Below, one piece after another: positions 1-9,120 of a DNA stretch of 64,000 nucleotides. The DNA comes from Acidobacteriaceae bacterium (lineage in GTDB: Bacteria; Acidobacteriota; Terriglobia; Terriglobales; Acidobacteriaceae). A program made the translations under genes and the position numbers. The notes below the pieces were generated by a model. It did no database searches, was not told where the DNA came from, and was given only the letters and a program-made list of their open reading frames with translations. The stretch covers positions 124,001 through 188,000 of the forward strand of contig CAHJWL010000007.1 of NCBI GenBank assembly GCA_903642235.1, in the 5' to 3' direction. Position 1 is the first letter of the stretch. Each line of letters opens with the position of its first letter.

Positions 1-89
1 CGCCGCGCGGCCAGGATGCGTCGAATATTTCTACGAATCAGGTCCTCATCGTCTGCAATCCACACGCGCAGCGGCGGTACCTCGTTCAT
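1..89 (-). CDS. Response regulator (LytTR-type), N-terminal fragment cut by window edge
   Basis: Only about the first 29 codons are visible. The translation starts MNEVPPLRVWIADDEDLIRR, and the acidic IADDED stretch is the Mg-binding pocket at the start of a receiver domain. The ATG overlaps the stop codon of the upstream kinase as ATGA (86-89), so the two are translationally coupled. LytS-type kinases normally pair with LytTR response regulators; that output domain is inferred, because it lies outside the window. Confidence 0.8.
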   Translation of the reverse strand, partial: MNEVPPLRVWIADDEDLIRRNIRRILAAR

Positions 90-1357
90 AGGTCAGAACC
101 GGGTGTTGCAGTCGCCGGCTTTTGGGAGTGAGCTGCGTGGGTAGAATGTTGGGCAGGCTCCGTGGCTGTAGCCGGCAACACGATCCTGACCTCGGTGCCA
201 CCCTCGAGAAGGCTGTGCACCTTCAGGGTGTGGCGATCGCCGTAGAGGGAGAGAAGGCGCGCGCGCGTTGCGGCGAGGCCGATGCCGAAGCCCGTGGGTG
301 CATCTGCGTCCGGGTCCAGGCCGACGCGCTCATGGAGCCCGACGCCATTGTCGCGCACGGTAAGGATCAGCGTCCCCGCCTCTAGACTGCTGCCGATGGA
401 GATCAGGCCTTGGCTGCATCCGTACAGGCCATGCTTGAGGGCGTTCTCAACGAGCGGCTGCAGCAGGAGGCTCGGTACGGGCACGGCATCTGCGGCGGGA
501 TCAAGAGCGAAGAGGACGGAGAGGCGGCTGCCGAAACGGACCTGCTCGATCGAAAGATACGACCGCAGCAGGGCGATCTCGTCGCGCAAGGAAATCTCCT
601 TGCGGTAGTCGTTGCTGAGCGCGACGCGCAGGAGGTCGCCCAAGCGGGCGAGCATGGTGCTGGCTGCTCTGGGGTCATCCGCCGTGAGCGATGAGATGTT
701 CTGCAGGCAATTGAAAAGGAAGTGCGGGTTGAGCCGCATGCGCAGCGTCTCAAGCTCAGCTTGGCGCAGTGCGCTTTCCAGCTCCGCGTGTTGGAGAAGA
801 AGCCGTGCGGCCTGCTGCTCCTGCCGCTGTTGCTCCTCTCTGTAGCGCAGAAAGGCGCTTACTCCTAATGTCACAAGATAGAGGACCGCCTGCAGCTCGC
901 CCTCTGTGGCCCGCACATGCAGCGTGAAGGGTGCAGGCGCGACGGAGCGCGGCAGGGCAGCATGGAGCAATGGGAGCGTGTTGAGCGTCGCCACCGAGAG
1001 GCCGTAGCAGAGCGGCAGCCCGATGAGCAGAAGCAACAGGGCATGCTGAGGGGAGAACGGCCGCGTTGCCGGAAATCGGCGCTCCAGGCGAAAGAGCAGC
1101 GGCGTCAGCGGGAGCCACAGGTAGTAGCAGGTGGAGAACTTCAGCAGCCCGAAGAAGGTGTTTTCATGTGCGCCGGTAAGCACACGGTAGTGCACATAGG
1201 AGATGAGGCAGAGCGTCAGCCACAGGGCCAGCAACAGGTGGTATCCAAGGGACGCGTCTCGCGCGCGCACTCCGGTGCCGGGCGTGGCTGCAGGCGGCAG
1301 ATCGAGGCGTTCCCCGTTCATAGCACTACTATCGTGGAAGTCAGAGCCAAATGCCAT
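86..1357 (-). CDS. LytS/YehU-type membrane sensor histidine kinase
   Basis: A 423-residue kinase of the His_kinase (PF06580) class. Four hydrophobic segments lie near residues 40-58, 68-90, 104-125 and 152-171, followed by a Gln/Glu-rich linker likely to be coiled coil. The phospho-acceptor motif LNPHFLFNCLQN places His at residue 212. The ATPase N box (ENALKHG, 304-310) and G1 box (DNGVG, 336-340) follow. No extracytoplasmic sensor domain is visible, so the membrane bundle is probably the sensor. It would phosphorylate the response regulator that overlaps its stop codon. The start is uncertain; an internal Met at residue 13 is also possible. The signal is unknown. Confidence 0.88.
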   Translation of the reverse strand: MAFGSDFHDSSAMNGERLDLPPAATPGTGVRARDASLGYHLLLALWLTLCLISYVHYRVLTGAHENTFFGLLKFSTCYYLWLPLTPLLFRLERRFPATRPFSPQHALLLLLIGLPLCYGLSVATLNTLPLLHAALPRSVAPAPFTLHVRATEGELQAVLYLVTLGVSAFLRYREEQQRQEQQAARLLLQHAELESALRQAELETLRMRLNPHFLFNCLQNISSLTADDPRAASTMLARLGDLLRVALSNDYRKEISLRDEIALLRSYLSIEQVRFGSRLSVLFALDPAADAVPVPSLLLQPLVENALKHGLYGCSQGLISIGSSLEAGTLILTVRDNGVGLHERVGLDPDADAPTGFGIGLAATRARLLSLYGDRHTLKVHSLLEGGTEVRIVLPATATEPAQHSTHAAHSQKPATATPGSDL

Positions 1358-1576
1358 GGCAAACGGGCGAAGTGCTGTTCAGAGCGGGCGAACAGGTTGC
1401 TCATAAGAGTAGACGTTCTACGGTCGTTTGTAGTCGTCTTCCACACAGGCGGTACGTTCGCATCACCATCACAGCCGTTCGCCCAGCATGACATGTCGTT
1501 CACCAAAGATCGCTGGCGGATAAAGAGTTGATCCGCTAGAACCGATCAAGCGATACGGTCAGGGCGAAAGGTTCTC

Positions 1577-2596
1577 ATGCGAGCGTTCACGTTCAAGCAG
1601 GTCGCACGGCAGGAGGAAGCGCTTCTGCTCAGCGACGCGCACGCGGGTGCCTCGCCGGGCGAGGTGCGCTTCATCGCGGGCGGCACGACACTGGTTGACC
1701 TGATGAAGCTGAATGTGGAACGGCCGTCGGTCGTGATCGACATCAATCGTCTGCCGCTCGACAAGATTGAGACGACCCCGGACGGCGGCGTGCGCATCGG
1801 TGCGCTGGTGCGCAACGGCGATTGCGCTCACCATCCCCTGCTCCAGTCGCGCTATCCCGCGCTCTCGCAGGCGTTGCTTTCGGGTGCCTCCGCACAGTTG
1901 CGGAACATGGCCACCACGGGCGGCAACCTCCTGCAGCGAACGCGCTGCACCTACTTTCGCGATACGGTGTGGACCTGCAACAAGCGGGTGCCGGGCAGTG
2001 GCTGTTCGGCCATCGGTGGCGCGAACCGGATGCTCGCCATCCTGGGCGCAAGCGAACACTGCATCGCCACGAACCCGAGTGACATGAACGTGGCGCTCAC
2101 CGCGCTCGAAGCCACGGTGCACCTGCAGGGCAAGGAAGGTGAGCGCTCTGTTGCTATCGACGAGTTCTTTCACAGGCCGGGCACCACACCGCACATCGAG
2201 AACGTGCTGCGGCCGGGTGAGTTGATCACGGCGGTGAGCCTGCCCGCACCGGCACCGGGCAGCCGTTCGCTTTATTTGAAGCTGCGCGATCGCGCGACCT
2301 ACGAGTTCGCGCTGGCCTCCGCGGCAGTGGTGCTGACCGCGGCTTCAGGACGGATCACGCATGTGCGGCTCGCACTGGGCGGCGTGGGCACGGTGCCGTG
2401 GCGGGCGCATGAGGCCGAGGCCGCGCTGCTGGGCAAGGGGCCCTCGCCGGAGATCTTCCGCAGGGCTGCCGAGGCGGTGTTGCAGCACGCGCGCCCGCAG
2501 AGTGAAAACGGCTTCAAGGTGGAGCTCGCCAGGCGCTGCATCACGCATGCGCTGACGACCGCGGTTGCGGGTGGAGGCGAGCAGTATGGCAGTTGA
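1577..2596 (+). CDS. FAD-binding subunit of periplasmic molybdenum hydroxylase (YagS/PaoB-like)
   Basis: A 339-residue FAD subunit of the xanthine dehydrogenase family. The FAD-binding loop IAGGTTLVDLMK is at residues 33-44, and a second conserved stretch, LRNMATTGGNLLQRTRC, is near 108-124. Four cysteines at 124, 134, 143 and 162 are placed like the extra [4Fe-4S] ligands of E. coli PaoB, a feature absent from ordinary xanthine dehydrogenase FAD subunits. It would pass electrons from the iron-sulfur subunit to FAD and on to an acceptor. It is the first gene of a tight cluster, and its stop overlaps the start of the molybdopterin subunit by 11 bp. The substrate cannot be read from sequence; aromatic aldehydes are typical for the family. 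Confidence 0.9.
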   Translation: MRAFTFKQVARQEEALLLSDAHAGASPGEVRFIAGGTTLVDLMKLNVERPSVVIDINRLPLDKIETTPDGGVRIGALVRNGDCAHHPLLQSRYPALSQALLSGASAQLRNMATTGGNLLQRTRCTYFRDTVWTCNKRVPGSGCSAIGGANRMLAILGASEHCIATNPSDMNVALTALEATVHLQGKEGERSVAIDEFFHRPGTTPHIENVLRPGELITAVSLPAPAPGSRSLYLKLRDRATYEFALASAAVVLTAASGRITHVRLALGGVGTVPWRAHEAEAALLGKGPSPEIFRRAAEAVLQHARPQSENGFKVELARRCITHALTTAVAGGGEQYGS

Positions 2597-4910
2597 CACT
2601 GGGAACAACACGCTCATTGGCAAGCCGCAGTCGCGCATCGACGGCCCGGTGAAGGTGAGCGGCCAAGCGCGGTACACGTCGGACTACAGCTTTTCCGGCA
2701 TGCTCTACGCGGTCCCTGTGGGCGCGACGATTGCCCGAGGCAAGCTTTTGTCGCTCGATACAAAGGCTGCCGAGGCGATGCCCGGTGTGCGCGCCGTCTT
2801 TCACGGGGGCAACATCGGCAAGCTCTACCGCGCCAGCTTTCTGATGGCCGATCTTGTTTTGCTCGATGAGAAGCGGCCGCCGCTCGCGGACAACGACATC
2901 AACTACTTCGGCCAGTACATCGCCGTCGCCGTGGCGGAGACCTTCGAGCAGGCCACGGCGGCCGCCGATGCGGTGGAGGCACGTTACGCCGCCGAGCGGC
3001 CGGTGATGAACTTCGACTTGCTTCGCGGCACCGAGCTGAAGCAGAGCGACCATCGCGGCGACGCGGTGAAGGCCTTGGCGGGTTCACCCGTGAAGGTGGA
3101 CGAGGTTTACAGCACACCCGTGCAGACGCACAACGCCATCGAGCTGCATGCGACGGTGGCGGTGTGGGAGGGTGGCAACTGCACGCTGTATGACACGGTG
3201 CAGGGCGTCGGCAACCACCAGCTCGTCATGACGCAGCGGCTGGGTATCGAGCGGGAGCAGATGCGCGTGATCACGCGCTATCTTGGCTCGGGTTTCGGTG
3301 GCAAGATCTCCGCCTGGGGGCACTGCTGCCTGGCGGCCGCGGCGGCGCGCAACCTCGATCGTCCGGTGAAGCTGGTGCTCAGCCGCAGGCAGGCCTTTGA
3401 ATCCGCCGGTCACCGTCCGGCGACGCAGCAGCGCGTACAGCTGGGCGCTTCGGCTGAGGTCAAGCTCGTCTCGTTACAGCACGACTATGTCAACACGACA
3501 GCCATGGTGGAAGATTTTACGGAGTACTGCGCAGAAGCCTCGCCCTTTCTGTACAGCACGGCCAATATGAGCAGCAGCTCCGCGCTGGCGCGCCGCACGA
3601 TCGGCGCGGCCACCAGCATGCGCGGCCCCGGCGCGGTACCCGGCTCCTTCGCGCTTGAGTCGGCGATGGATGAGTTGGCGTATCAGCTTCGCGTGGACCC
3701 CGTTGCGTTGCGCCACCGCAACGAGCCGGCGCTGGATGAGAGCATGGGCATCCCCTTCTCCTCGCGCCATCTGACGGAGGCGCTCAACGCGGGTGCGGAG
3801 CGCTTCGGCTGGTCGCAGCGCACGCCGGAGGTCGGCTCCATGAAGCGGGACGGCCTGACGCTGGGCTGGGGCGTTGCGGTGGCGGCGTGGGGCGCGGGCC
3901 GCTTTGCCTCGTCGGCCACAGTGGACCTGCGAGCCGACGGCACCGCCAGGGTTAGCTGCGGCACGCAGGACATCGGCACGGGCACCTACACCGTGTTGGC
4001 GCAACTGGTTGGTGAGCGTCTCGGCATTGCGATGGACAGGGTCGAGGTGGCCATCGGCGACAGCAACCTGCCTGCGGGACCGCTTTCCGGCGGCTCTCTG
4101 GTGACATCGTCGCTGGTGCCGGCAATCTCCCGCGCCCTGGACGAAGCGTCGCAACGGCTCGTCACGGCCGCGTCGCTGCTGCCTGATTCGCGATGGAGCA
4201 AGGCCAGGCCCGAGGATTTGGAGGTCGTCAAGGGGCGGCTCGGCCTTAAGGCGAACCCGTCCGGGCCGGCCCTGAGCTTCAGCGAGGTCCTGCAGCAGAC
4301 GGGCGTGCGCAGTCTCACCGGGACCGGTTTGAGCGACGGCACGATCCTTGAAAAGCCGAAGCTCTCCAAGCACTGCTTCAGCGCCCAGTTTGCTGAGGTG
4401 ACCTGGCAGCCTGAGATCGCGCGCCTGCGTGTGAGCCGCGTCGTTACCGTGATCGACTCGGGCCGGATCATCAACCCCAAAGCCGGCCGTAATCAGATCG
4501 TGGGGGCTGTGGTGATGGGCGTCGGCATGGCGCTGTTTGAGGGCACCGAGTACGACCCACGCAAGGGTGTCGCGCTCAACAGCAACCTCGCCGATTACGT
4601 CATGACCACGCACGCCGATACACCCGACATCGACGTGATCTTCCTGGACTGCCCCGACTTCGAGGTCAACGAACTCGGTGCCAAGGGCATCGGCGAGATC
4701 GGCATGGCAGGCGTCGCCGGCGCCATCGCCAATGCGGCCTATCACGCAACCGGCATCCGCGTGCGGGAACTGCCCATCCGCATTGAAGCCCTGCTCAAGA
4801 GAAACCAGACCGGACGCGAACTGAAGAAGGAGCCATGGCAGACACACCCAACGACAAAGACAAAGCCGCAACCGCACCGCGCGAACGACTCACCCGACGC
4901 TCCTTCCTAG
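2586..4910 (+). CDS. Molybdopterin-binding catalytic subunit (YagR/PaoC-like)
   Basis: A 774-residue large subunit that carries the molybdenum cofactor and oxidises the substrate. The start at 2586 (MAVDTGNNTLIGKP) fits the family; an upstream in-frame ATG at 2565 lies inside the FAD gene and gives only a short meaningless leader. The glycine-rich GSGFGGK loop is near residue 235, and the C-terminal ELGAKGIGEIGMAG contains the likely catalytic glutamate near residue 704. The tail after about residue 740 is low in conservation and reads through the start of the next gene (76-bp overlap), so the three subunits are probably co-translated. The partners are the flanking FAD and [2Fe-2S] genes. Confidence 0.92.
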   Translation: MAVDTGNNTLIGKPQSRIDGPVKVSGQARYTSDYSFSGMLYAVPVGATIARGKLLSLDTKAAEAMPGVRAVFHGGNIGKLYRASFLMADLVLLDEKRPPLADNDINYFGQYIAVAVAETFEQATAAADAVEARYAAERPVMNFDLLRGTELKQSDHRGDAVKALAGSPVKVDEVYSTPVQTHNAIELHATVAVWEGGNCTLYDTVQGVGNHQLVMTQRLGIEREQMRVITRYLGSGFGGKISAWGHCCLAAAAARNLDRPVKLVLSRRQAFESAGHRPATQQRVQLGASAEVKLVSLQHDYVNTTAMVEDFTEYCAEASPFLYSTANMSSSSALARRTIGAATSMRGPGAVPGSFALESAMDELAYQLRVDPVALRHRNEPALDESMGIPFSSRHLTEALNAGAERFGWSQRTPEVGSMKRDGLTLGWGVAVAAWGAGRFASSATVDLRADGTARVSCGTQDIGTGTYTVLAQLVGERLGIAMDRVEVAIGDSNLPAGPLSGGSLVTSSLVPAISRALDEASQRLVTAASLLPDSRWSKARPEDLEVVKGRLGLKANPSGPALSFSEVLQQTGVRSLTGTGLSDGTILEKPKLSKHCFSAQFAEVTWQPEIARLRVSRVVTVIDSGRIINPKAGRNQIVGAVVMGVGMALFEGTEYDPRKGVALNSNLADYVMTTHADTPDIDVIFLDCPDFEVNELGAKGIGEIGMAGVAGAIANAAYHATGIRVRELPIRIEALLKRNQTGRELKKEPWQTHPTTKTKPQPHRANDSPDAPS

Positions 4911-5503
4911 GCCAGCTTGGCGCAGCCGGTGTCGCGGCAGCCGGCGCTCCCGCGATCGCGGCGGCGCAGGCCGCCTCCCCTGCGTCATCGGACGCCTCAC
5001 TGCTTGCGCCACCCGTTGCGCCGGGCACAGAAGACTTCCTCGACCTGCACCTCCGGATCAACGGGGCGGCGCATGCGGTGCGTGTGGACCCGAGAACGAC
5101 GCTGCTGGACTGCCTGCGCGAGACCATACACCTGACCGGCACCAAGAAGGGCTGCGACCACGGCCAGTGCGGCGCCTGCACGGTGCACATCAACGGCCGC
5201 CGCGTGAACAGCTGCCTGACCTTCGCCGCCATGCACCAGGCCGATGAGATCACCACGATCGAGGGTCTGGGCGAACCCGGCAGACTGCACCCGATGCAGG
5301 CGGCCTTTGTGGAGCACGATGGCTACCAGTGCGGCTATTACACCTCCGGCCAGATCATGTCGGCGGTCGCTCTCCTGAAGGAGCCGTGCGGTCCGAGCGA
5401 CATGGACGTCAAGGAGTACCTGGGCGGCAACATCTGCCGTTGCGGTGCTTACCCCAACATCGTTGCGGCAGTACAGGCTGTGCGCAGGCATTCACTCTTG
5501 TAA
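4835..5503 (+). CDS. Tat-exported [2Fe-2S] subunit (YagT/PaoA-like), one cluster ligand replaced
   Basis: A 222-residue iron-sulfur subunit. The twin-arginine signal (LTRRSFLGQLGA, residues 19-30) plus an Ala-rich segment indicates export of the folded complex to the periplasm. The plant-type cluster ligands are C107, C112, C115 and C127. The second cluster normally uses CGxC...CRC. Here it reads QCGYYTSG (C166, then Tyr at 169) with NICRC (C201, C203), so the expected second Cys of CGxC is Tyr. The third and fourth ligands are intact. The substitution is seen directly in the codons TAT TAC at about 5334-5339. It could be a sequence error, a tolerated change or a damaged cluster. Confidence 0.9.
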   Translation: MADTPNDKDKAATAPRERLTRRSFLGQLGAAGVAAAGAPAIAAAQAASPASSDASLLAPPVAPGTEDFLDLHLRINGAAHAVRVDPRTTLLDCLRETIHLTGTKKGCDHGQCGACTVHINGRRVNSCLTFAAMHQADEITTIEGLGEPGRLHPMQAAFVEHDGYQCGYYTSGQIMSAVALLKEPCGPSDMDVKEYLGGNICRCGAYPNIVAAVQAVRRHSLL

Positions 5504-5530
5504 CGAACGCGTTCTGAAAGAAAGCTGCCG

Positions 5531-7321
5531 ATGACCTTTTGCTACAGAATCCTGCTGTCGCTGCTCTTGCTTTTCCTGCCGCTTTCCTTGAGTGCTCAAA
5601 GCGCCGCTCCGCAGGTGTCTCCGGCCACCGCCCAGCCTGCGCCCTGGTGGAAGCATGCCGTCCTCTATGAGGTCTACCCCCGCAGCTATGGCGACACAAA
5701 CGGCGACGGCATCGGCGACCTGAACGGCATCACCGAGCACCTGGACTATCTGCAACAGCTCGGGATCGGGGCTATCTGGATTGCGCCGTTCTATCCGTCA
5801 CCGCAGGTCGACTTCGGGTACGACATCTCGAACTACCAGGATGTCGACCCGCAGTTCGGCACGCTGGCCGACCTTGACCGTCTCACCCGCGAGACAAAGA
5901 GACGCGGCATGCGCCTGGTTGTGGACATGGTGCTGAACCATACCTCCGACCAGCACCCGTGGTTCAGGGGATCGGCTGGCTCGCGCAACTCCGCCAAAGC
6001 CAACTGGTACATCTGGAACGATGGCATTCCGGCAACCGCGCCGGGAGTTACGCCGTACCAGAAGCGGTATGAACACGACGGCAAGGTGCCGCCGAATAAT
6101 TGGATCTCCATGTTCGGCGGTTCGGCCTGGGAGTGGTCGCCGTTCCGCAAGCAGTTCTACTACCACCGCTTTTACAAGCAGCAGCCAGATCTGAACTGGC
6201 GCAACCCGGAGGTGGAAGCAGCCATGTTTGCCGCGATGCGCTTCTGGCTCGACCGAGGCGTCTCCGGCTTCCGGCTGGATGCGATCTCGATGATCTACGA
6301 GGACGAGCGGCTGCGCAGCGCAAAGGAGTTGGGCGGCGTGGACGCACTCGGCGACCCGCGCCTGGACAAACTCTACCTGGATAACCTCCCGGAGGTGCAT
6401 GGGCTGGTGCGGCGCATTCGTGCACTGGTCGACAGCTACCCCGATCACCCGGTGCTGCTCGGCGAGACTTCGACTGCCAACGTCGCCGACCTGGACCATT
6501 GGTATGGCGGTGCGTCGCAGGACGAATTACATCTCCCGATCAACTTCATGATCGGCTTCGTCGGTACCAACATCTTTTCGGCCGACCACTTTCGCACGAC
6601 TATCGGCGAAGCGGAGACCGGAACGCACGGCGGCCAGCCGCTCATCTTCTTCGACAATCACGACATCGACCGCTCCATCGACCGCTTCGGCGATGGCGTG
6701 CACAATCAGCAGATCGCCCGGCTGATTGCAACGGTGCTCTTCACCGTGCGCGGCACGCCGCTGACGTACTACGGCGCGCCGCTGGGTATGACCACGCAGA
6801 CGCCCACGCGCAAAGAAGATGTGCGCGACCCGTGGGGTATCGCGGGCTGGCCGAAGCAGAAGGGCCGCGATGGCGAACGCACGCCGATGCAGTGGACGCC
6901 CGGTCCACAGGCGGGCTTTTCCACCAACAGCAACACCTGGCTGCCTGTCGCGCCTAACTACAGGACCCTCAATGTGCAAACCGAGAGTGCCGACCCGGGC
7001 TCGATGCTGAATTGGTATCGCACCCTGATTGCGCTGCGCCGCTCCACCCCGGCGCTGCTGGACGGCTCGATGACGATGCTGAACCCGGACGACCACAACG
7101 TCTTCGCTTACCGGCGCACCGCACCGGACGGCAAAGGTTCCGTCCTCGTCGCGGTCAACATTAGCGCCGCGCCGCACACGGTACAGCTCGGCACGGGATT
7201 CGCTGCAGGCGCACAGAAAGCGCGCACGCTCCTCGCGAGCGACCCAGCGCTGCAGAACGTTACGTCGCTCGACAACTTGGTGCTGCCACCCTTTTCTTCG
7301 TGGGTAGGAGAGGCGCAATGA
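5531..7321 (+). CDS. Secreted GH13 alpha-glucosidase (oligo-1,6-glucosidase subfamily)
   Basis: A 596-residue glycoside hydrolase with a clear N-terminal signal peptide (RILLSLLLLFLPLSLSAQ). All GH13 signature regions are present: VVDMVLNHTS near residue 131, the subfamily marker QPDLN, GFRLDA with the nucleophile Asp near 250, LLGETST with the acid/base Glu near 311, and FFDNHD near 375. QPDLN marks the oligo-1,6-glucosidase group, which also includes trehalose synthases and sucrose-acting enzymes, so the exact substrate is open. It would act outside the cytoplasmic membrane on alpha-linked oligosaccharides. It follows the molybdenum hydroxylase genes by 27 bp, and its stop overlaps the next start as ATGA, so it appears to belong to that operon. 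Confidence 0.9.
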   Translation: MTFCYRILLSLLLLFLPLSLSAQSAAPQVSPATAQPAPWWKHAVLYEVYPRSYGDTNGDGIGDLNGITEHLDYLQQLGIGAIWIAPFYPSPQVDFGYDISNYQDVDPQFGTLADLDRLTRETKRRGMRLVVDMVLNHTSDQHPWFRGSAGSRNSAKANWYIWNDGIPATAPGVTPYQKRYEHDGKVPPNNWISMFGGSAWEWSPFRKQFYYHRFYKQQPDLNWRNPEVEAAMFAAMRFWLDRGVSGFRLDAISMIYEDERLRSAKELGGVDALGDPRLDKLYLDNLPEVHGLVRRIRALVDSYPDHPVLLGETSTANVADLDHWYGGASQDELHLPINFMIGFVGTNIFSADHFRTTIGEAETGTHGGQPLIFFDNHDIDRSIDRFGDGVHNQQIARLIATVLFTVRGTPLTYYGAPLGMTTQTPTRKEDVRDPWGIAGWPKQKGRDGERTPMQWTPGPQAGFSTNSNTWLPVAPNYRTLNVQTESADPGSMLNWYRTLIALRRSTPALLDGSMTMLNPDDHNVFAYRRTAPDGKGSVLVAVNISAAPHTVQLGTGFAAGAQKARTLLASDPALQNVTSLDNLVLPPFSSWVGEAQ

Positions 7322-7875
7322 TCTATCTTCCGCGCTGCAAAACCGCTCGTGTCATCGCACTTACACTTCCGCTCGCTGGAGCCGTACTCATGATCGCTGC
7401 AACCTCCACCGCCCAGGCAGACTCGCCGGCGCAATCAGCCGGCAGGCATGCGGACTTCCCTCCGGAACTGGCAGCGATCATCCGGCATGAGGCGGGCAAG
7501 AGGCTTGCCGATCACGGCAGCTTCTTTCTCGATTCGTTTACCGACGACGCCCTCATGGAGTTCCCCTTCGATCCGGGGGGCGGCTTCTCCGTGCAGGGCC
7601 GGAAGGCCATCCGCGAGCTTTTTGTCAAAGTCGAGCGGACGATTCGCATCGAGCACGTGGTGCTGACCCGCACCTACTACATCGATCATGGCGGTTCGAT
7701 GATCCTCGAATACACCGGCAGGCCGCGATTTCTGAAGGAAGATGTGTCGTTCTCCCAGCAGTACATCGCCGTGGTGGAGTTCAAGGCTGGAAAGATCGCG
7801 CTCTTTCGCGAGTACATCAACCCGCTCAAGCCGCTACAGGCTCTGGGCAGCGTTTCAACACCGAAGTCACGCTGA
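7318..7875 (+). CDS. Secreted NTF2-like (SnoaL-type) protein
   Basis: The chosen start at 7318 overlaps the previous stop as ATGA and has an AGGAG ribosome site at about 7305-7309; a longer frame from 7300 would lose that site. The product is 185 residues. It begins with a signal peptide or anchor (residues about 10-33, ending in TAQA) and then shows a single NTF2-like alpha+beta fold: FFLDSFTDDALMEFPF, YIAVVEFKAGKIALFREYIN. Such domains bind small molecules or act as isomerases or dehydratases. No catalytic residues can be assigned here. Translational coupling to the GH13 gene suggests a shared role in extracytoplasmic catabolism. Confidence 0.75.
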   Translation: MIYLPRCKTARVIALTLPLAGAVLMIAATSTAQADSPAQSAGRHADFPPELAAIIRHEAGKRLADHGSFFLDSFTDDALMEFPFDPGGGFSVQGRKAIRELFVKVERTIRIEHVVLTRTYYIDHGGSMILEYTGRPRFLKEDVSFSQQYIAVVEFKAGKIALFREYINPLKPLQALGSVSTPKSR

Positions 7876-7942
7876 TGCAGCTAGGGTCCGCAATCGCTAT
7901 TGCGAACACCCACCCATGAAACGACTCGTCAAGAGAGCGCTT

Positions 7943-8953
7943 ATGTCCCACAACCGACAAATTGTAGAGTTCACGAAACGATCTGATGCTCCGAGCGTTT
8001 TGGCCACACTGATACGGGTGCAAGGCTCCTCCTATCGAAGGCCGGGAGCGAAACTGATAGTCAGCCAAGAGGGACACACCGGCATGATCAGTGGCGGCTG
8101 CCTCGAAGCAGAACTGATGAAGAAGGCCGCATGGTTCACACGCAACGGAGCCGTGGTCAAGCGGTATTCCACAGAGACCGACGATGACGGAGGCATGCCG
8201 TTCGGATTAGGCTGCGGTGGCACGGTCGATCTGCTGCTTGAACCCTCTCGAACTCCAGAGTTCGATGCGTTAATCAACGCGCTGGAACGTTCATTGCATG
8301 GGCATGCAGCGCAAATCATCACCTGGCTGCCGACGGTGCAGTTGCCGATGCGACGGGCGGTGCTCTCGGCATCTGGGCAGATCATTTTTCGGAGTGGAAA
8401 TCTATCCGCGGACGAAATGATGAGTGCCGTGAAGCAAACTTCGCAAGGAACTTTTGTGGATCTTCTCAGGCCTCCGCCAAGGCTTGTCGTCATTGGCGCA
8501 GGAGAGGATGCTCGACCGCTCGTCAGCATCGCCAGCCTTCTCGGCTGGAGAATCACAGTCGTGGATGGCCGTGCAAACCTCGCTCAGAAGATTCGATTTC
8601 CGGAAGCTCAAGAAGTGCTCTGGATACGAGCCGGTGACATTCGAGAACTCACCACCACGGACGCGGACGCTTTTGTTCTGATGACGCACAGTTACGAACA
8701 GGATCTCGCTTGGCTTTCTGCATTGCTGTCCTGTAAGCCTCGATATGTCGGCCTTCTAGGAGCTAAGAATCGATCTCGACAGATCATAAACACGGTCTCG
8801 GAGCAGATCGGTCGACCGATGGACGAGTGCTACAAGCGTGTCAGCTTTCCTGTTGGGCTGAACCTTGGCGCAGAGGGTCCGCAGGAAATCGCACTAGAAA
8901 TAGTTGCGGAGATCCAAGCTCGATCCAAGAGCGCGTTCCATCCGATCAGCTAA
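7943..8953 (+). CDS. XdhC/CoxI-family molybdenum cofactor maturation protein (PaoD-like)
   Basis: About 336 residues. The N-terminal XdhC/CoxI domain (VLATLIRVQGSSYRRPGAKL, then ISGGCLEAEL and GCGGTVDLLLE) is followed by a Rossmann-like domain (LVVIGAGEDARPLVSIASLL) and the C-terminal GLLGAKNR and NLGAEGPQEIALEIVAEI motifs. Family members bind the sulfurated, cytidylated Mo cofactor and insert it into xanthine-dehydrogenase-type enzymes, so the client is almost certainly the hydroxylase just upstream. The frame is open much further upstream. The ATG at 7943 is preferred because AAGAGAG precedes it, whereas the ATG at 7916 has no ribosome site. Confidence 0.88.
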   Translation: MSHNRQIVEFTKRSDAPSVLATLIRVQGSSYRRPGAKLIVSQEGHTGMISGGCLEAELMKKAAWFTRNGAVVKRYSTETDDDGGMPFGLGCGGTVDLLLEPSRTPEFDALINALERSLHGHAAQIITWLPTVQLPMRRAVLSASGQIIFRSGNLSADEMMSAVKQTSQGTFVDLLRPPPRLVVIGAGEDARPLVSIASLLGWRITVVDGRANLAQKIRFPEAQEVLWIRAGDIRELTTTDADAFVLMTHSYEQDLAWLSALLSCKPRYVGLLGAKNRSRQIINTVSEQIGRPMDECYKRVSFPVGLNLGAEGPQEIALEIVAEIQARSKSAFHPIS

Positions 8954-9120
8954 CTCCCGGCTTCTTGGAGCCTGGAAGGACGGTTAGCAAGCCGCTTGAG
9001 CGGCGCAGAGAGCTGTTACTGCGCTGTTTAGTGATCTTTCAAAAATGCTGCGGCATGTACCAAAGCGATCGAAAATGGCGATAGCCGAACAACAAATTGC
9101 CATCAGGAGAGGTCAATAGT

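Noticed and set aside
3474-4877. 467-codon minus-strand open frame across the molybdopterin subunit gene
   Set aside because: It is an antisense shadow of a GC-rich gene: His/Arg/Ala-rich with no recognisable motif.
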